Source of the DNA: an uncultured Anaerobiospirillum sp.
GTDB lineage: Bacteria > Pseudomonadota > Gammaproteobacteria > Enterobacterales > Succinivibrionaceae
Length of the DNA: 64,000 nucleotides
NCBI GenBank assembly: GCA_944389615.1
Contig: CALXNA010000001.1
Span: 62,001-126,000, forward strand
Direction of reading: 5' to 3'
Below are positions 29,135 to 38,722 of this stretch, one piece after another. Every line of letters starts with the position of its first letter. Within the stretch, counting starts at the first letter, position 1. The notes below the pieces were generated by a model. That model saw nothing but the letters and a program-made list of their open reading frames with translations. It did no database searches and was not told the origin of the DNA. The translations under genes and the position numbers were made by a program.

Positions 29135-30551
29135 AGAGCTCTCCTTTGACGATCGCTTCCACTTCCTTGAGTGGGCGCCCCGTGCGCGCTGCGAGCGCAG
29201 CTAAGCTGTCAAACTCGACATAGTCGATGTGGTACGCACCAAGCTCGGGGTCTAAGCGGCAGCGCTTGGTGGTCACCGGGCCTAAGCTTGAGTTAAAGGT
29301 GCCTTGCTCACGCTGCATGATGTAGCGCTCTTGGCGGCACAGGCGCACGCCGATGGCACTGGTCTCAGTCAAAATCGTGGTGACCAAGCCCTTGACCTGC
29401 GCTTCGTGGCATAGGACGCAGAGCTCAAAGCCCGGGCGATTCTTCTTCATGATGAGCGCGCGCAGGCTGACGTCCACCGCGCCTTGGGCCTTGAGGCTCT
29501 CAAAGAGCGTGCCCATAAGCTCGCCGCTTAAGTCGTCGATATTGCTCTTGATCTCCACGATGCTATCGCGATATGGCGAGGACTCGGCCTGCTCGGTCAT
29601 GATGGTGGCGCGCACGAAGCTTGGCTTATCGTAGATGCGCTTGCCTGCGCCATAGCCCACCGCCTGAATGGTGCCCAGCGGGGCCGGAGCAAACTGACAG
29701 TCCAAGGCTGCCAGCATCGCCGCACCAGTAGGGGTGACGAGTTCGCCGTAGCAGCGCCCGGTGACCAACGGTAAATGGTGGGCAGCGCAGATGTTGGCTA
29801 CCGCCGGAACCGGAATTGGGAGTAAGCCGTGTTGGCAGCGCACCTCACCAAAGCCCTCACCTAAGTGGGTGGCGTAGGTTTGCGTGATATTGAGGTCGGT
29901 AACGCAGACGGCAAAGGCCAAGATATCGGCGATGGAGTCGAGGCCGCCGACTTCGTGGAAGTGCACCAGATCAGGTGAGGTGCCATGGGCTTTAGCCTCA
30001 GCCGCGGCGATGATGGTGAAGACCTTGATGGCCAAGGCTTGGGCCGCCTCCGAAGCGCTCGAGCCCTCAATCAGCGCCACCACATCGCGTAGCGCCCGGT
30101 GGCAGTGGCCATGCCTGTGCTCATGGTCGTGGCCATGGTCATGTAAATGCTCGTGGTCATGCGGCCCATGCTCCGGGTCATGGTCATGTGGGCCATGGAT
30201 GTGGTCGGGTTCTGGGCTGTGGGCATGGGCAGGTTGCAGATGGGCGCTGCGGGTGAGCAGCGCCGCGGCGCTGACCGGGGCCTTGATGGTCAGCTGTGGC
30301 TTGGGGGCGTAGCGGTCGGGATGGAGATAGGCCATGTCCGCGTCGTGGTTGTCGTGCGCAAGCTTGACCGTAAAGTCGCACATGTCGAGGCAGGCCTTGG
30401 TCACGCGCTTTTGCTCGATGCTAAAGCCTGCAAGCGGTAGACTGCTGAGCACCTGCTTGACCTGATCGAAGCTGGCACCGGCATCTAAGAGGGCGGCTAC
30501 CATCATGTCGCCGCTGACCCCGCGTTGTACATCTAAACTCAAAATAGCCAT
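29121..30551 (-). CDS. larC: LarC, nickel insertion cyclometallase
   Basis: 476 residues. LarC inserts nickel into the dithiolated pyridinium nucleotide, forming the nickel-pincer cofactor. The N-terminus LSLDVQRGVSGDMMVAALLD is characteristic. A very His-rich stretch (about residues 108-152, full of HDH, HGP and DHE) probably binds Ni. It is followed by FHEVGGLDSIADIL, PIPVPAVANI and VTPTGAAMLAAL. In Lactiplantibacillus plantarum LarC needs a ribosomal frameshift between two frames; here it is one continuous frame. AGGAGGAG lies just before ATG 30551. Confidence 0.94.
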   Translation of the reverse strand: MAILSLDVQRGVSGDMMVAALLDAGASFDQVKQVLSSLPLAGFSIEQKRVTKACLDMCDFTVKLAHDNHDADMAYLHPDRYAPKPQLTIKAPVSAAALLTRSAHLQPAHAHSPEPDHIHGPHDHDPEHGPHDHEHLHDHGHDHEHRHGHCHRALRDVVALIEGSSASEAAQALAIKVFTIIAAAEAKAHGTSPDLVHFHEVGGLDSIADILAFAVCVTDLNITQTYATHLGEGFGEVRCQHGLLPIPVPAVANICAAHHLPLVTGRCYGELVTPTGAAMLAALDCQFAPAPLGTIQAVGYGAGKRIYDKPSFVRATIMTEQAESSPYRDSIVEIKSNIDDLSGELMGTLFESLKAQGAVDVSLRALIMKKNRPGFELCVLCHEAQVKGLVTTILTETSAIGVRLCRQERYIMQREQGTFNSSLGPVTTKRCRLDPELGAYHIDYVEFDSLAALAARTGRPLKEVEAIVKGELYAQK

Positions 30552-30585
30552 TGTCTCCTCCTAAGATCAGCTCCTGCGGCTGGGC

Positions 30586-31359
30586 CTAAGGCTCCTTGTG
30601 GCAGGCTAAGCGATTGATTTGGCTGGCGATGAAGGCCGCGCCAAAGCCATTGTCGATATTGACGGTGGCGACTCCATTAGAGCAGGAATTGAGCATGGTC
30701 AGCAAGGCCGAGAGGCCATGGAAGTTGGCACCATAGCCGACCGAAGTGGGCACAGCAATGACGGGATTGCCCACTAAGCCACCAATAACTGAGGCTAAGG
30801 CACCTTCCATGCCCGCCACGGCGATGGTGCAGTTGGCAGCCTGAATCGTCTCAACGTGACTCAAGAGGCGGTGTAGCCCAGCTACGCCCGCATCGTAGAT
30901 GCGCTCGACCTTGGCGCCAAAAAATTCACAGACGCGCGCAGCCTCCTCGGCGACCTTGATGTCGGCGGTACCGGCCGTGACCACGCAGATGAGGCCTTCG
31001 CCTGCGCCTTCGCCCTCTCCTTGGTCTTGGGGCTTAGTTGAGATGATGGCGCTGATCGGGTCGTAGTAGAGTTCGTGGCTCGTGATGTTGGCCTTGAGCA
31101 GCTCCGCTTGCTCCTTGCTGCAGCGCGTGCCTAAGATGGCGCCCTCGCTGGCTAAGAGCTGCTTGAAGATGGCGACCAAATGCTCGTCGGCCTTGCCTTG
31201 GCAGAAGACCACCTCGGCCATGCCGGTGCGCAGCGCCCGATGGGTATCGAGCTTGGCGTAGCCTAAGTCGATGTAGGGGGCAGCTTTGAGCTGGGCCTTG
31301 GCGGCGTCAATTGAGATGGTGCCAGCCTTGACCTCGTGGAGCAGGGCATCAAGATCCAT
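30586..31359 (-). CDS. larB: LarB, pyridinium-3,5-biscarboxylic acid mononucleotide synthase
   Basis: About 257 residues. LarB carboxylates and hydrolyses nicotinic acid adenine dinucleotide in the first step of nickel-pincer cofactor synthesis. Seen: DLGYAKLDTHRALRTGMAEVVFCQGK near the N-terminus (in two parts), then the AIR-carboxylase-like region VVTAGTADIKVAEEAA, AGMEGALASVIGGLVGNPVIAVPTSVGYG and FGAAFIASQI. Start at ATG 31359, with AGGAG inside the last codons of the upstream ATPase gene; the longer frame to 31485 is only overlap with that gene. Confidence 0.94.
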   Translation of the reverse strand: MDLDALLHEVKAGTISIDAAKAQLKAAPYIDLGYAKLDTHRALRTGMAEVVFCQGKADEHLVAIFKQLLASEGAILGTRCSKEQAELLKANITSHELYYDPISAIISTKPQDQGEGEGAGEGLICVVTAGTADIKVAEEAARVCEFFGAKVERIYDAGVAGLHRLLSHVETIQAANCTIAVAGMEGALASVIGGLVGNPVIAVPTSVGYGANFHGLSALLTMLNSCSNGVATVNIDNGFGAAFIASQINRLACHKEP

Positions 31360-31363
31360 AGGT

Positions 31364-32278
31364 TTATCTCCTGTAATGGCATTGGAGGTAGTGGTGAGAG
31401 GTGAGTTGGTGGCGCGGCGGCGCTTGGTGCGCGCAGAGCGCTTGGGCCTTGCTGCAGCGCATGAGCCATGGACACAGCGGCTCATGGTGCATCGGGCAGG
31501 TTAGGGTCGGGGCCGCTTGGGGCGGGAGGGCTTGCTCCCCGGATAAGACGTGCGCGGCTGCTTTGAGGCTTTGGACATAGGGGTGGCAGAGCTCTTCTTT
31601 GGGGCCTTGCTCGAGCACTTGGCCTTTGAACATCACGGCAATCTCTGGGCACCATTGCATGGCGGTGTTCAGGTCGTGGGTGATAAAGAGCACGCTCAAG
31701 CCCTGCTCGGTGCGATAGCGCGTTAAGAGCTCAAGGCAGGCAGTGGCACTTTCTTGGTCTAAGGCCGAGGTGATCTCATCGCACAGCAAGAGTTGAGGCG
31801 CGATGGCAAGGCTCTTGAGTAAACTCAGGCGTTGTAATTGCCCGAGGCTGACCTCGCCGGGGTAGCGCTGTAAGAGCTGCGGGTCTAAGCCGACCTGCGC
31901 CATCAGCTCAACCATGAGCGCAGATGCTGCTTTTGGGGTGAGGCCCTTGAGATTGCGCAGCGGGGCTAAGGCCCAGTGCTCTAAGCGCATGTGCTGGGGT
32001 ACCGTGCTCTTAGCATCTTGGAAGATGTACTGCACCTGCGCATAGTAGGCCTTGCGGTCACGGATGTCCTTGAGCTCGGTGCCGTTGAAGGTGATGTGGC
32101 CCTGATAGCTGAGGTTTTGGGTGAGCACGTGGCAGAGCGTAGTCTTGCCGCAGCCTGACTCGCCGATCAGGCCGAGCATGTGGCCTTCCGCAAGGCTCAG
32201 GTTGAGGCCTTGCAGCGCCGGGAGCTCCTTGCCTTGGGGCAGGCGATAGCTCAGGCTCAAGTTCTCAATGTTAAGCAA
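31364..32278 (-). CDS. Nickel/peptide-type ABC transporter ATPase (NikE-like)
   Basis: About 304 residues. Walker A GESGCGKTT, Q-loop region QVQYIFQDAKSTV, signature VSLGQLQRLSLLKSL (a variant of LSGGQ), Walker B LLLCDEITSALD and the H-loop FITHD. The C-terminal part resembles the oligopeptide/nickel ATPase extension, with HPYVQSLKAA. The start is probably TTG at 32278, placed six bases after GGAGG and overlapping the upstream ATPase by 8 nt; no ATG fits. Position directly before larB argues that it powers nickel uptake for the cofactor. Confidence 0.88.
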   Translation of the reverse strand: MLNIENLSLSYRLPQGKELPALQGLNLSLAEGHMLGLIGESGCGKTTLCHVLTQNLSYQGHITFNGTELKDIRDRKAYYAQVQYIFQDAKSTVPQHMRLEHWALAPLRNLKGLTPKAASALMVELMAQVGLDPQLLQRYPGEVSLGQLQRLSLLKSLAIAPQLLLCDEITSALDQESATACLELLTRYRTEQGLSVLFITHDLNTAMQWCPEIAVMFKGQVLEQGPKEELCHPYVQSLKAAAHVLSGEQALPPQAAPTLTCPMHHEPLCPWLMRCSKAQALCAHQAPPRHQLTSHHYLQCHYRR

Positions 32279-32984
32279 CTCTAACCTCCGTGAGCGTGCC
32301 GTGGCTGAGCTCGTAGCGGCGCTGCGCCATGAAGCGCGCCTCATCGGGGTGGTGGGTGACGAAGAGCAGGGCAAAGCCCAACTCGGCTTGCAGTGCCTTG
32401 AGCTCGGTTAAGACTGTGAGACGCGTGTTGAGGTCTAAAGCCGAAGTAAACTCGTCGGCCAAGATGAGCTGGGGCTGCAGCATCAAGGTCAAAGCCAAGG
32501 CGATGCGCTGGCACATGCCCTGTGAAAACTCCGAGCTGCGCTGGCGCCAAATGCGCTCGGGGTAGGCCAGCTCCAAGCGATAGAGCAGTTCTAAGGCTTG
32601 CTCTTTGATTACTGCGCGAGGGCGCTTGGGGTCGTGCGCCTGTACCGCCTCGATGAAGTGGCTGCCCAGCGTGTGGCGCTCATCGAAGTTCTCGCTGACG
32701 TTTTGGCCCATGAGTGCGATGCCCGGGCCGCGCAGGGCGCGCCATTGCGCGGAACTAAGATGGGTTAGGTTGTGTCCGGCAAAGCGCAGCGTGCCCGTGA
32801 CTTCATAGCCGTGCGGCAGCAGGCCGCAGATGGCCTTGAGCAAGGTGCTCTTGCCTTGGCCTGAAGGGCCGCATAAGGCTACCGCCTCGCCCGGAGCCAC
32901 CGTCAGCTGCACACTATGGAGCAGGGTGGTGTCGTGGAGCGTGATGCCTACTTGCTTAAGCTCCAAAAGGGGCGTGCTACTCAT
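32271..32984 (-). CDS. Nickel/peptide-type ABC transporter ATPase (NikD-like)
   Basis: About 237 residues. Walker A GPSGQGKSTLLKAI, signature FSQGMCQRIALALTLM, Walker B LILADEFTSALD and FVTHHPDEARF. Shorter than typical NikD or DppD because the C-terminal regulatory extension is missing. ATG 32984 overlaps the stop of the substrate-binding protein gene (ATGAGTAG). It pairs with the NikE-like subunit to make the heterodimeric ATPase. Confidence 0.88.
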   Translation of the reverse strand: MSSTPLLELKQVGITLHDTTLLHSVQLTVAPGEAVALCGPSGQGKSTLLKAICGLLPHGYEVTGTLRFAGHNLTHLSSAQWRALRGPGIALMGQNVSENFDERHTLGSHFIEAVQAHDPKRPRAVIKEQALELLYRLELAYPERIWRQRSSEFSQGMCQRIALALTLMLQPQLILADEFTSALDLNTRLTVLTELKALQAELGFALLFVTHHPDEARFMAQRRYELSHGTLTEVRVA

Positions 32985-34569
32985 AGTGCACCTGATCGTC
33001 GATGAAGTAGTAGTCAAAGCTGTAGAGGTGCAGGTCACGCAGGTGCTGATTGGCCACTTCGTTGATCTCGATGTGGTTGATGAACAAGGCGCTGACATCG
33101 GCTTTGAGCTCCGTGAGCAGCCCATGGGTGAGCGCTTGGCGCGGCTCGGAGTCGAAAGTCTGGGCCATCGTGGTAAGCAGGGCCTCTACTTGGGGATTGG
33201 CGTAGTGGCCGAAGTTGGCGTCCCCGGCGCGATGGAAACGGCTGTACATAAAGACATAGGGGTCACCCGTGGGCAGGGTGCTGTCATTGGCACTAAAAAA
33301 GTCAAAGTCGCCTGCAGCCATGATCGCCGCTAAGTTCTCGGCCGGATATAAGTTGAGCTTGATGCCAAGCGGCGCCCAGTCTTGCTGCAGGCATTGGGCA
33401 ATCAGCGCGCTGTCTGCGGAGCCATGGTCGGCCTTAAAGTAGTAGTTAAAGCTTAGCTCTTGGCCTTGGAAGTCGCGCGTGCCATTGCCATTGTGGTCGA
33501 TGATGCCCGCCTTATCTAGTAGCTGACGGGCGCGCTCGGGGTCATAGGCGCTCTCCGGGGCAAAGCCTTGCACCAAGTCTGGGGCGATAAGGCTGGCAGC
33601 CGGGGTGCCGCCGATTAAGGACACGATTTGGGCGCGGTTGAGGGCCAAGTCCAAGGCTTGGCGCAGCTCCTTGCGCGCTAAGAGCGCGTTGTCATGGTTG
33701 ATGTACACGACGTTGGTGCGCGGACTAATGCGGCGCAGCACCTGAAAGTCCGCCTTATCGGTGAAGAGCGGCAAGGTCGCATAGTTGACGGTCGGAATCA
33801 GTGCCACTTGGCCCGATTGCAGCGCCATGGTGCGCGCCTGCTCTTCAGGCTGGTACAAGAAGTCAATCTGATCGAGTAGCGGCACTTGCTTGCGGTAGTG
33901 GCGGTTGGCCTGCACGGTCACGCTTTGGTTGGGGACAAAGGCGGTGACTTGATACGGGCCGGTAGTGATAGGCAACTCAATGGTCGCATAGGCGTCAGCT
34001 GGCAGCTTGATGATGCTAAAGAGCGGCTCGCACAGATTGTAAAAGAGCTCCGGCACCGGCTCTTGAGTGGTGATGGTCAGGCGCAGGTCATCGTGCACGG
34101 TGATGTGGTCGAGCTTAAAGTACTGCAGCGCGCGCGGATTTAAGGCATAGACGCGCTCTAAGCAGGCCTTGACGGCGGCGGCGTGCACCGGGCTGCCGTC
34201 GCTAAAGGTGAGGCCCGGCTGCAGTGTGAGCTCGTAGTTAAGCGGATCGACCACGCGATAGGCTTGGCACAGCCACGGCTTGAGGCTGCCGTCATCGCTT
34301 AAGCGCAGCAAGGTCTCAGCGGCGCCTACGCGCATCAAGACCCAAGCATCGAACATATTCTTGGGGTCGAGTGAGCCCTCAAGGTAGAAGATGCCGACCT
34401 TGGCGCTGCGCTCTGCCGTCGGTTCTGCACTTGGCGCAGTGCTGGACGCGGCGCTGGACGCAGTGCGGGACTCGGTGCTGGGCGCAGTGCTGGGCGCATT
34501 GCTGGACTCGGGCGAGCAGGCGGTCACGACGAGGCTGAGGAGAAGGAGACTGAGGGTACGGCTTAGCAT
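32977..34569 (-). CDS. ABC transporter substrate-binding lipoprotein (NikA-like)
   Basis: 530 residues, SBP_bac_5 family. A lipoprotein signal peptide ends in the lipobox LVVTAC, followed by a Ser/Ala/Thr-rich linker. The body shows LSDDGSLKPWLCQAYRVVDP, TFSDGSPVHAAAVKACLERV, LPITTGPYQVTAF, PRTNVVYINHDNALLARKEL and YDPERARQLLDKAGI, as in nickel and oligopeptide binding proteins. The lar genes downstream make nickel the likely cargo; specificity cannot be read from sequence. Confidence 0.9.
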   Translation of the reverse strand: MLSRTLSLLLLSLVVTACSPESSNAPSTAPSTESRTASSAASSTAPSAEPTAERSAKVGIFYLEGSLDPKNMFDAWVLMRVGAAETLLRLSDDGSLKPWLCQAYRVVDPLNYELTLQPGLTFSDGSPVHAAAVKACLERVYALNPRALQYFKLDHITVHDDLRLTITTQEPVPELFYNLCEPLFSIIKLPADAYATIELPITTGPYQVTAFVPNQSVTVQANRHYRKQVPLLDQIDFLYQPEEQARTMALQSGQVALIPTVNYATLPLFTDKADFQVLRRISPRTNVVYINHDNALLARKELRQALDLALNRAQIVSLIGGTPAASLIAPDLVQGFAPESAYDPERARQLLDKAGIIDHNGNGTRDFQGQELSFNYYFKADHGSADSALIAQCLQQDWAPLGIKLNLYPAENLAAIMAAGDFDFFSANDSTLPTGDPYVFMYSRFHRAGDANFGHYANPQVEALLTTMAQTFDSEPRQALTHGLLTELKADVSALFINHIEINEVANQHLRDLHLYSFDYYFIDDQVHYE

Positions 34570-35387
34570 GATCGCTCCTGACGCAGGCTGAGCGCGAGCA
34601 AGTTGCAGCTCAGTGCACTGAGAAAGATGAAGAGTAACGGGCCCAGCAGCAAGTGCGGGGCGTTTTGCAAGTAAGCTTGGCTCTCAAAGAGCATCGAACC
34701 CCACTCCGGGATTGTCGGCTGGGTCGCAAGGCCCAAAAAGGATAAGGTGGCCAAGGCCAAGATCGCGGCACTTAGATCCAGCAGCGCGGTGAGCAGCAGT
34801 TGGTCTTTAAGCTCGGGCCAGAGGTAGTAGCGCACGAGGCTGAGGGTGTTTTCGCCTGAGAGCAGCGCGGCCTTGATGTAGTCTTCTTTTAAGATGGCGC
34901 TGGTGCGGGTGTAGGTGAGCTGGGCAAAATGCACCCACCAAAAGAGCGCTAAGGCGAAGATGCTGTGGCTTAAGCCCACACCAAGCATGCCTAAGAGCAA
35001 GATGACCGCGAGCTGCTGGGGAAAGGCCAAGCAGAGGTTGACGCAGGCGGCAAAGAGGCGGGCAAGGCGCCCGGCGCGCAGCGCCACTACCAAACCGATG
35101 GTGGTGCCGATGGTTAGGGCGCTGAGGATAAGCGCCGCGGCCAAGGGCAGCGAATAGTACGATCCCCACAAGAGGCGCATCAGGTGGTCGCGCCCTAAGC
35201 GGTCACAGCCGAAGGGATGCTCAAGGCTTGGGGCGGCCAAGCTTAAGCTGATGTCCATGTGGTAAGGGTCATAGCCCGTGATGTGGCCATACCAAAGTGG
35301 GCCGGTCAGCACCACGACAAAGAAGCAGACGGTCAGGCTTAAGCTGAACTTGAGTGGGGGCCGTAAGGTCAGGGCGGTACTTAGCAT
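34563..35387 (-). CDS. ABC transporter permease (NikC-like)
   Basis: 274 residues with about six membrane segments. The N-terminal HPFGCDRLGRDHLMRLLWG is the signature of NikC/DppC/OppC-type permeases; the EAA-like loop is YIKAALLSGENTLSLVRYYL. Its end overlaps the substrate-binding gene by 7 nt. It forms the membrane channel with the upstream permease. Confidence 0.9.
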   Translation of the reverse strand: MLSTALTLRPPLKFSLSLTVCFFVVVLTGPLWYGHITGYDPYHMDISLSLAAPSLEHPFGCDRLGRDHLMRLLWGSYYSLPLAAALILSALTIGTTIGLVVALRAGRLARLFAACVNLCLAFPQQLAVILLLGMLGVGLSHSIFALALFWWVHFAQLTYTRTSAILKEDYIKAALLSGENTLSLVRYYLWPELKDQLLLTALLDLSAAILALATLSFLGLATQPTIPEWGSMLFESQAYLQNAPHLLLGPLLFIFLSALSCNLLALSLRQERSC

Positions 35388-36439
35388 GAGCGGGCCTCGT
35401 GGTGGCTGAAGCGCGCGCTGAGCGCGGCGACGGCGCTATTGAGCGCGGCAAAGATGAGCACACTGTAGAGCACATAGGCCGCGATGAGGTAGAGGTCGCG
35501 GTAGGTGATGGCCTCCAAGGCGATAAAGCCCAGCCCATGCAAGGAAAAGATGCGCTCAATCACGACCGTACCGCAGAGCACATGGCCGCAGCTCAAGCTC
35601 AGTAAGGGCAAGAGGCTGACGGCGGCGCGCGGCAGCACATGGTGCGTGAGCTGGCGAGTGAGGCTAATGCCGCGGGCGCTTAGGGCCACAAGGTATGGCG
35701 CCTGCAGCTCGGCTACGATAATGGTGCGCACTTGGCGCAGGTAAAAGGCGATCAAGGGCAGCGCAAGGCACAGTGCGGGGGCCAGCAAGTCCACGCCTGC
35801 TTCAGGGCGCAAGGTGGTGATGAGACCGAGCTTGACGCCGCCAAAGTAGAGTACCAATAATGCAAGCAAGAAGCTCGGCACCGAGAGCACCAAGATGCTC
35901 AGCACTTGGCAGATACGGTCGATCAGGCCCTGAGGCCGTAAGGCGCAGTAAGTGCCTAGCGGCAGCGTGACCACGAGCAAGATGACAAAGGCCAGCGCGC
36001 ACAGGGGCAGCGAGAGCGCGAGGCCTTCGGCGAGGACGGTGCTAACCGGACGCCCAAAGTGGCTCGACTGCCCTAAGTCCCATGCGGTGAGCACCTGATA
36101 GAGCCAAGTCAGGTACTGGGCCATGAGCGGTGCATCCAGCCCCAAGTGCTGGCGTAAGGTGCTGAGCACCTCTTGCGAGGTCACGCCCATCGGCTGCAAG
36201 GTATTGAGGGCCGCATCGCCCGGCGCTAAATGGGTCAGAGCAAAGGTTGCAAAGCTCAGCGTCAGCAGCAGGCCCCCGAGCCCTAAGAGCTTGGTGCTCA
36301 GGCGTACGAGCCCACGCGCCGCCGCAGTGCGCAGCACTGGGCGTGCCTGCGGGCGCAGGGCCGGGCGTGCCTGCGGGCGTGCGGCCGCATGGTGCGGGAG
36401 CGCGGTGCGGGCATGAGAGCGTAAGGTCGATGCGGGCAT
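35381..36439 (-). CDS. ABC transporter permease (NikB-like)
   Basis: 352 residues. A basic, Ala/Arg/Pro-rich N-terminal tail of about 45 residues with repeated RPQARP-like units precedes a NikB/DppB-type permease: TFALTHLAPGDAALNTL, GLDAPLMAQYLTWL, DLGQSSHFGRPV, YLVALSARGISLTRQLTHHVLPRA and ERIFSLHGLGFIALEAI. The tail is not typical and could reflect a start further in, but no better start is obvious. ATG 36439 has AGGAT upstream. It overlaps the NikC-like gene by 7 nt. Confidence 0.87.
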   Translation of the reverse strand: MPASTLRSHARTALPHHAAARPQARPALRPQARPVLRTAAARGLVRLSTKLLGLGGLLLTLSFATFALTHLAPGDAALNTLQPMGVTSQEVLSTLRQHLGLDAPLMAQYLTWLYQVLTAWDLGQSSHFGRPVSTVLAEGLALSLPLCALAFVILLVVTLPLGTYCALRPQGLIDRICQVLSILVLSVPSFLLALLVLYFGGVKLGLITTLRPEAGVDLLAPALCLALPLIAFYLRQVRTIIVAELQAPYLVALSARGISLTRQLTHHVLPRAAVSLLPLLSLSCGHVLCGTVVIERIFSLHGLGFIALEAITYRDLYLIAAYVLYSVLIFAALNSAVAALSARFSHHEARSC

Positions 36440-36457
36440 AGGAGATCCTTGCTGCGG

Positions 36458-37369
36458 TTAGGCCATCATGAACATCAGATGGGTGCTCAGGCCCAAGATG
36501 AGCGCAGTTACGATAATAAAGCCGAGGTAGTAGGCAAAGTGCTTGAGTCCTAAGATGGCCTTGAGCGCGGCCAGATTGTTGATCTTGGTGGCCGGGCCCG
36601 AGAGCATAAAGGCCACGGCGGCGCCGGGCGACATGCCCGAGGCCAGCCACATCACCAAGATGGGAATAGTACCACCTCCGCAGAGGTAGAGGGGCACGCC
36701 TAAGGTCGCAGCGTAGAGCACACTCATCGGATTGCCCTTGCCTAAGACGCTGGCGATGGCATCTTGAGGAATGTGAATGGAGAAGAGGGCGGAGAGCACC
36801 ATGCCGCCTAAGAAGTAGGGCAGGGTGGCCTTGAGGTTGCGCCCGACATTCTTGAGGTAGCGCCACAGGATATTGGGGTCAGTATCGCGATTGTGGCCCG
36901 GGCCGAAGCTGACAAAGTTGAAGAAGGGCTGGTTCTTAAAGGCGTAGCGGATGATGAGGCCTGCGGCCAAGGCCATGATGAGGCAGGTGAGCAGGCGTAA
37001 GGTGAAGATGGTAGGGCCTAAGGCCAAAGAGTAGGCGATGAGCTGCGGGTTGAGCAGCACCGAGGCCACCATAAAGCACGCCAAGTAATCTTGGCGTACT
37101 CCTTGGTGGTAGAGCGCTGCCACTAAGGGCAGCGTCCCGTACATGCACAGAGGCGAGGCAAAGCCCAAGAGCGCGGCGATGATGAGACCTAAAAAGCCCA
37201 TGCTCACGCCCACTTGCGCAGTGAGCAGGCGCTTTAAGCGGTCTTTACCGAAGACCGAGAGCAACGAGCCCAGCAGTGTGCCTAAGAGGTAGAACCAAAA
37301 GAGCTGCCGCACTTGGATGTCAAGGTAATAGTAGAGGTAGATCGCTTCGCGCTCGATGAGATCCCACAT
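36458..37369 (-). CDS. Permease of the YraQ/ArsP (DUF318) type
   Basis: 303 residues, eight or so membrane segments. Features of the family are SPLCMYGTLPLVAALYHQGV (a short Cys-containing motif), VLLNPQLIAYSLALG and the second-half repeat PLYLCGGGTIPILVMWLASGMSPGAAVAFMLSGPATKI. Members move arsenicals or are linked to metals and redox proteins; substrate here unknown. It sits between the exported DUF362 gene and the nickel transporter with 18- and 37-bp gaps, so it probably belongs to the same operon. Confidence 0.8.
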   Translation of the reverse strand: MWDLIEREAIYLYYYLDIQVRQLFWFYLLGTLLGSLLSVFGKDRLKRLLTAQVGVSMGFLGLIIAALLGFASPLCMYGTLPLVAALYHQGVRQDYLACFMVASVLLNPQLIAYSLALGPTIFTLRLLTCLIMALAAGLIIRYAFKNQPFFNFVSFGPGHNRDTDPNILWRYLKNVGRNLKATLPYFLGGMVLSALFSIHIPQDAIASVLGKGNPMSVLYAATLGVPLYLCGGGTIPILVMWLASGMSPGAAVAFMLSGPATKINNLAALKAILGLKHFAYYLGFIIVTALILGLSTHLMFMMA

Positions 37370-37406
37370 GCTCGCCTCGGCTTGCTATTCTTGGTATAAG
37401 AAGACC

Positions 37407-38414
37407 CTATTCTTGGTCTAAGGAGACCAGCTGATAGTTCTTGGAGCCTAAGCCCATCTTGACGGCATGGTCAAGGATGTGGGGGCCTTGGCGGCTTTCC
37501 ATGCGCTCGATGAGCGCGGCGCCATCGGGAGCCTGATAGACTAAGTCCACGCAGGCTTGGTCTAAGGCGACCGGGTCTAACGAGGCCAAGATGCCGATGT
37601 CGTGCATATCTACGGCCGCTGGGTTGCCATCGCAATCGCAGTCAACTGACATATTGTTCATCACCGAGATGTAGAGCATCTTCTGACCGTGGTCGAAGTA
37701 GTCGCTGACGGCATCAGCGGCTTCGGCCATCGCCTCGATGAACTCCACATGCTCCGGCGTATCGATTGGGCCATAGGCGCCCCATTGGAACTTGTCGGTG
37801 TGACCTGCGGTGTGAATCAGGTTCTTGCCCTCTTGCGAGGCGACCCCAATTGAGATGTTCTTTAAAGCACCGCCGAAGCCGCCCATGGCATGGCCCTTAA
37901 AGTGGGTCAGCACGACCATAGAGTCGTAGTTGGCAAGGTGGCTGCCGACGCGGTCGACCTTCAGGTGCTCACCGCCCGTGACCGGAATCTCCATCGAGCC
38001 GTCCTCGTCCATGATGTCGACCGTGGCGATCGCATCAAAGCCATGGTCTTTGATCACTTGGCGGTGAGCCAAGGTCGAGGAGCGCGAGCCGCCATAGGCG
38101 GTATTGCACTCAACGATGGTGCCATCGAGCTGGTGCACTAAGTCCTTAATCAAGGCAGGCTGCAAATGGTTAGAGTTACCGGCCTCACCCGTAGAGAGCT
38201 TGATTGCGACCTTGCCGGTCGGCTCGCGCCCTAAGGCCTCGTAGGCGGCCGTCAGGCCTTCGGGGCTAATGTCCGAGGTAAAGTACACGACCGGAGCCTC
38301 GGCGGTGGTGACGCGGTGGGTGAGCTTAGTGAAGTCGATATCCGCTGCTTGGACACTGGCGCCGCCTAAGGTGCAGGCAAGCAGCAGAGCCTGCGCGAGA
38401 GTTTTGAGTTTCAT
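37407..38414 (-). CDS. Exported DUF362 protein
   Basis: 335 residues. A clear Sec signal peptide (MKLKTLAQALLLACTLGG, cleavage near QAA). The DUF362 core contains SDISPEGLTAAYEALGREP, KLSTGEAGNSNHLQP, ECNTAYGGSR, HFKGHAMGGFGGALKNISIG, then a conserved CDCDGN and GILASLDPVALDQACVDLV. No ferredoxin domain. First gene of the probable nickel/lar operon. A divergent cytoplasmic paralog lies next door, about 60% identical by eye. Function of the family is not established; a redox or metal role is inferred. Confidence 0.85.
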   Translation of the reverse strand: MKLKTLAQALLLACTLGGASVQAADIDFTKLTHRVTTAEAPVVYFTSDISPEGLTAAYEALGREPTGKVAIKLSTGEAGNSNHLQPALIKDLVHQLDGTIVECNTAYGGSRSSTLAHRQVIKDHGFDAIATVDIMDEDGSMEIPVTGGEHLKVDRVGSHLANYDSMVVLTHFKGHAMGGFGGALKNISIGVASQEGKNLIHTAGHTDKFQWGAYGPIDTPEHVEFIEAMAEAADAVSDYFDHGQKMLYISVMNNMSVDCDCDGNPAAVDMHDIGILASLDPVALDQACVDLVYQAPDGAALIERMESRQGPHILDHAVKMGLGSKNYQLVSLDQE

Positions 38415-38722
38415 GATAGATACCTCAAATAATCCGAGAAGGGGATGTGCAAGCTCAAATGTAAAGGAGGTATCAGTTGTGGTAAAGGGCTTGCCGCCAT
38501 TGCGATAGAAACGGTTAAAGATTAGAGAAAAAGTTTAGGGCCTGCCCCAGCTCAGAGCAGAGGTCATTGCCTGCGCTTCTCATTTTTTTGCCGGTTCTGA
38601 GCATTTTTGGCGTGCCCCCTTGCGCAAAGCGCAGCTCCGGGCTATATCTAAGGGATGATGTGGGCCCCCGCCGCAGATGGCGGTGCCGGGGCCGAAGACA
38701 AAAGGCTTTGAGGAGTGCCGAT
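38415..38722. promoter_or_regulatory. Divergent control region between two DUF362 genes
   Basis: 308 bp without a credible gene. A two-part hairpin lies in the plus-strand leader: outer GGCCC/GGGCC (38663-38667 with 38689-38693) and inner CCGCC/GGCGG (38668-38672 with 38679-38683). I found no clear NikR box (GTATGA and its mate). It probably carries both promoters. Confidence 0.4.

Noticed and set aside
38640..38700. Possible nickel/cobalt riboswitch before the cytoplasmic DUF362 gene
   Set aside because: Only one two-part hairpin can be drawn; the conserved core of the known class was not recognised.
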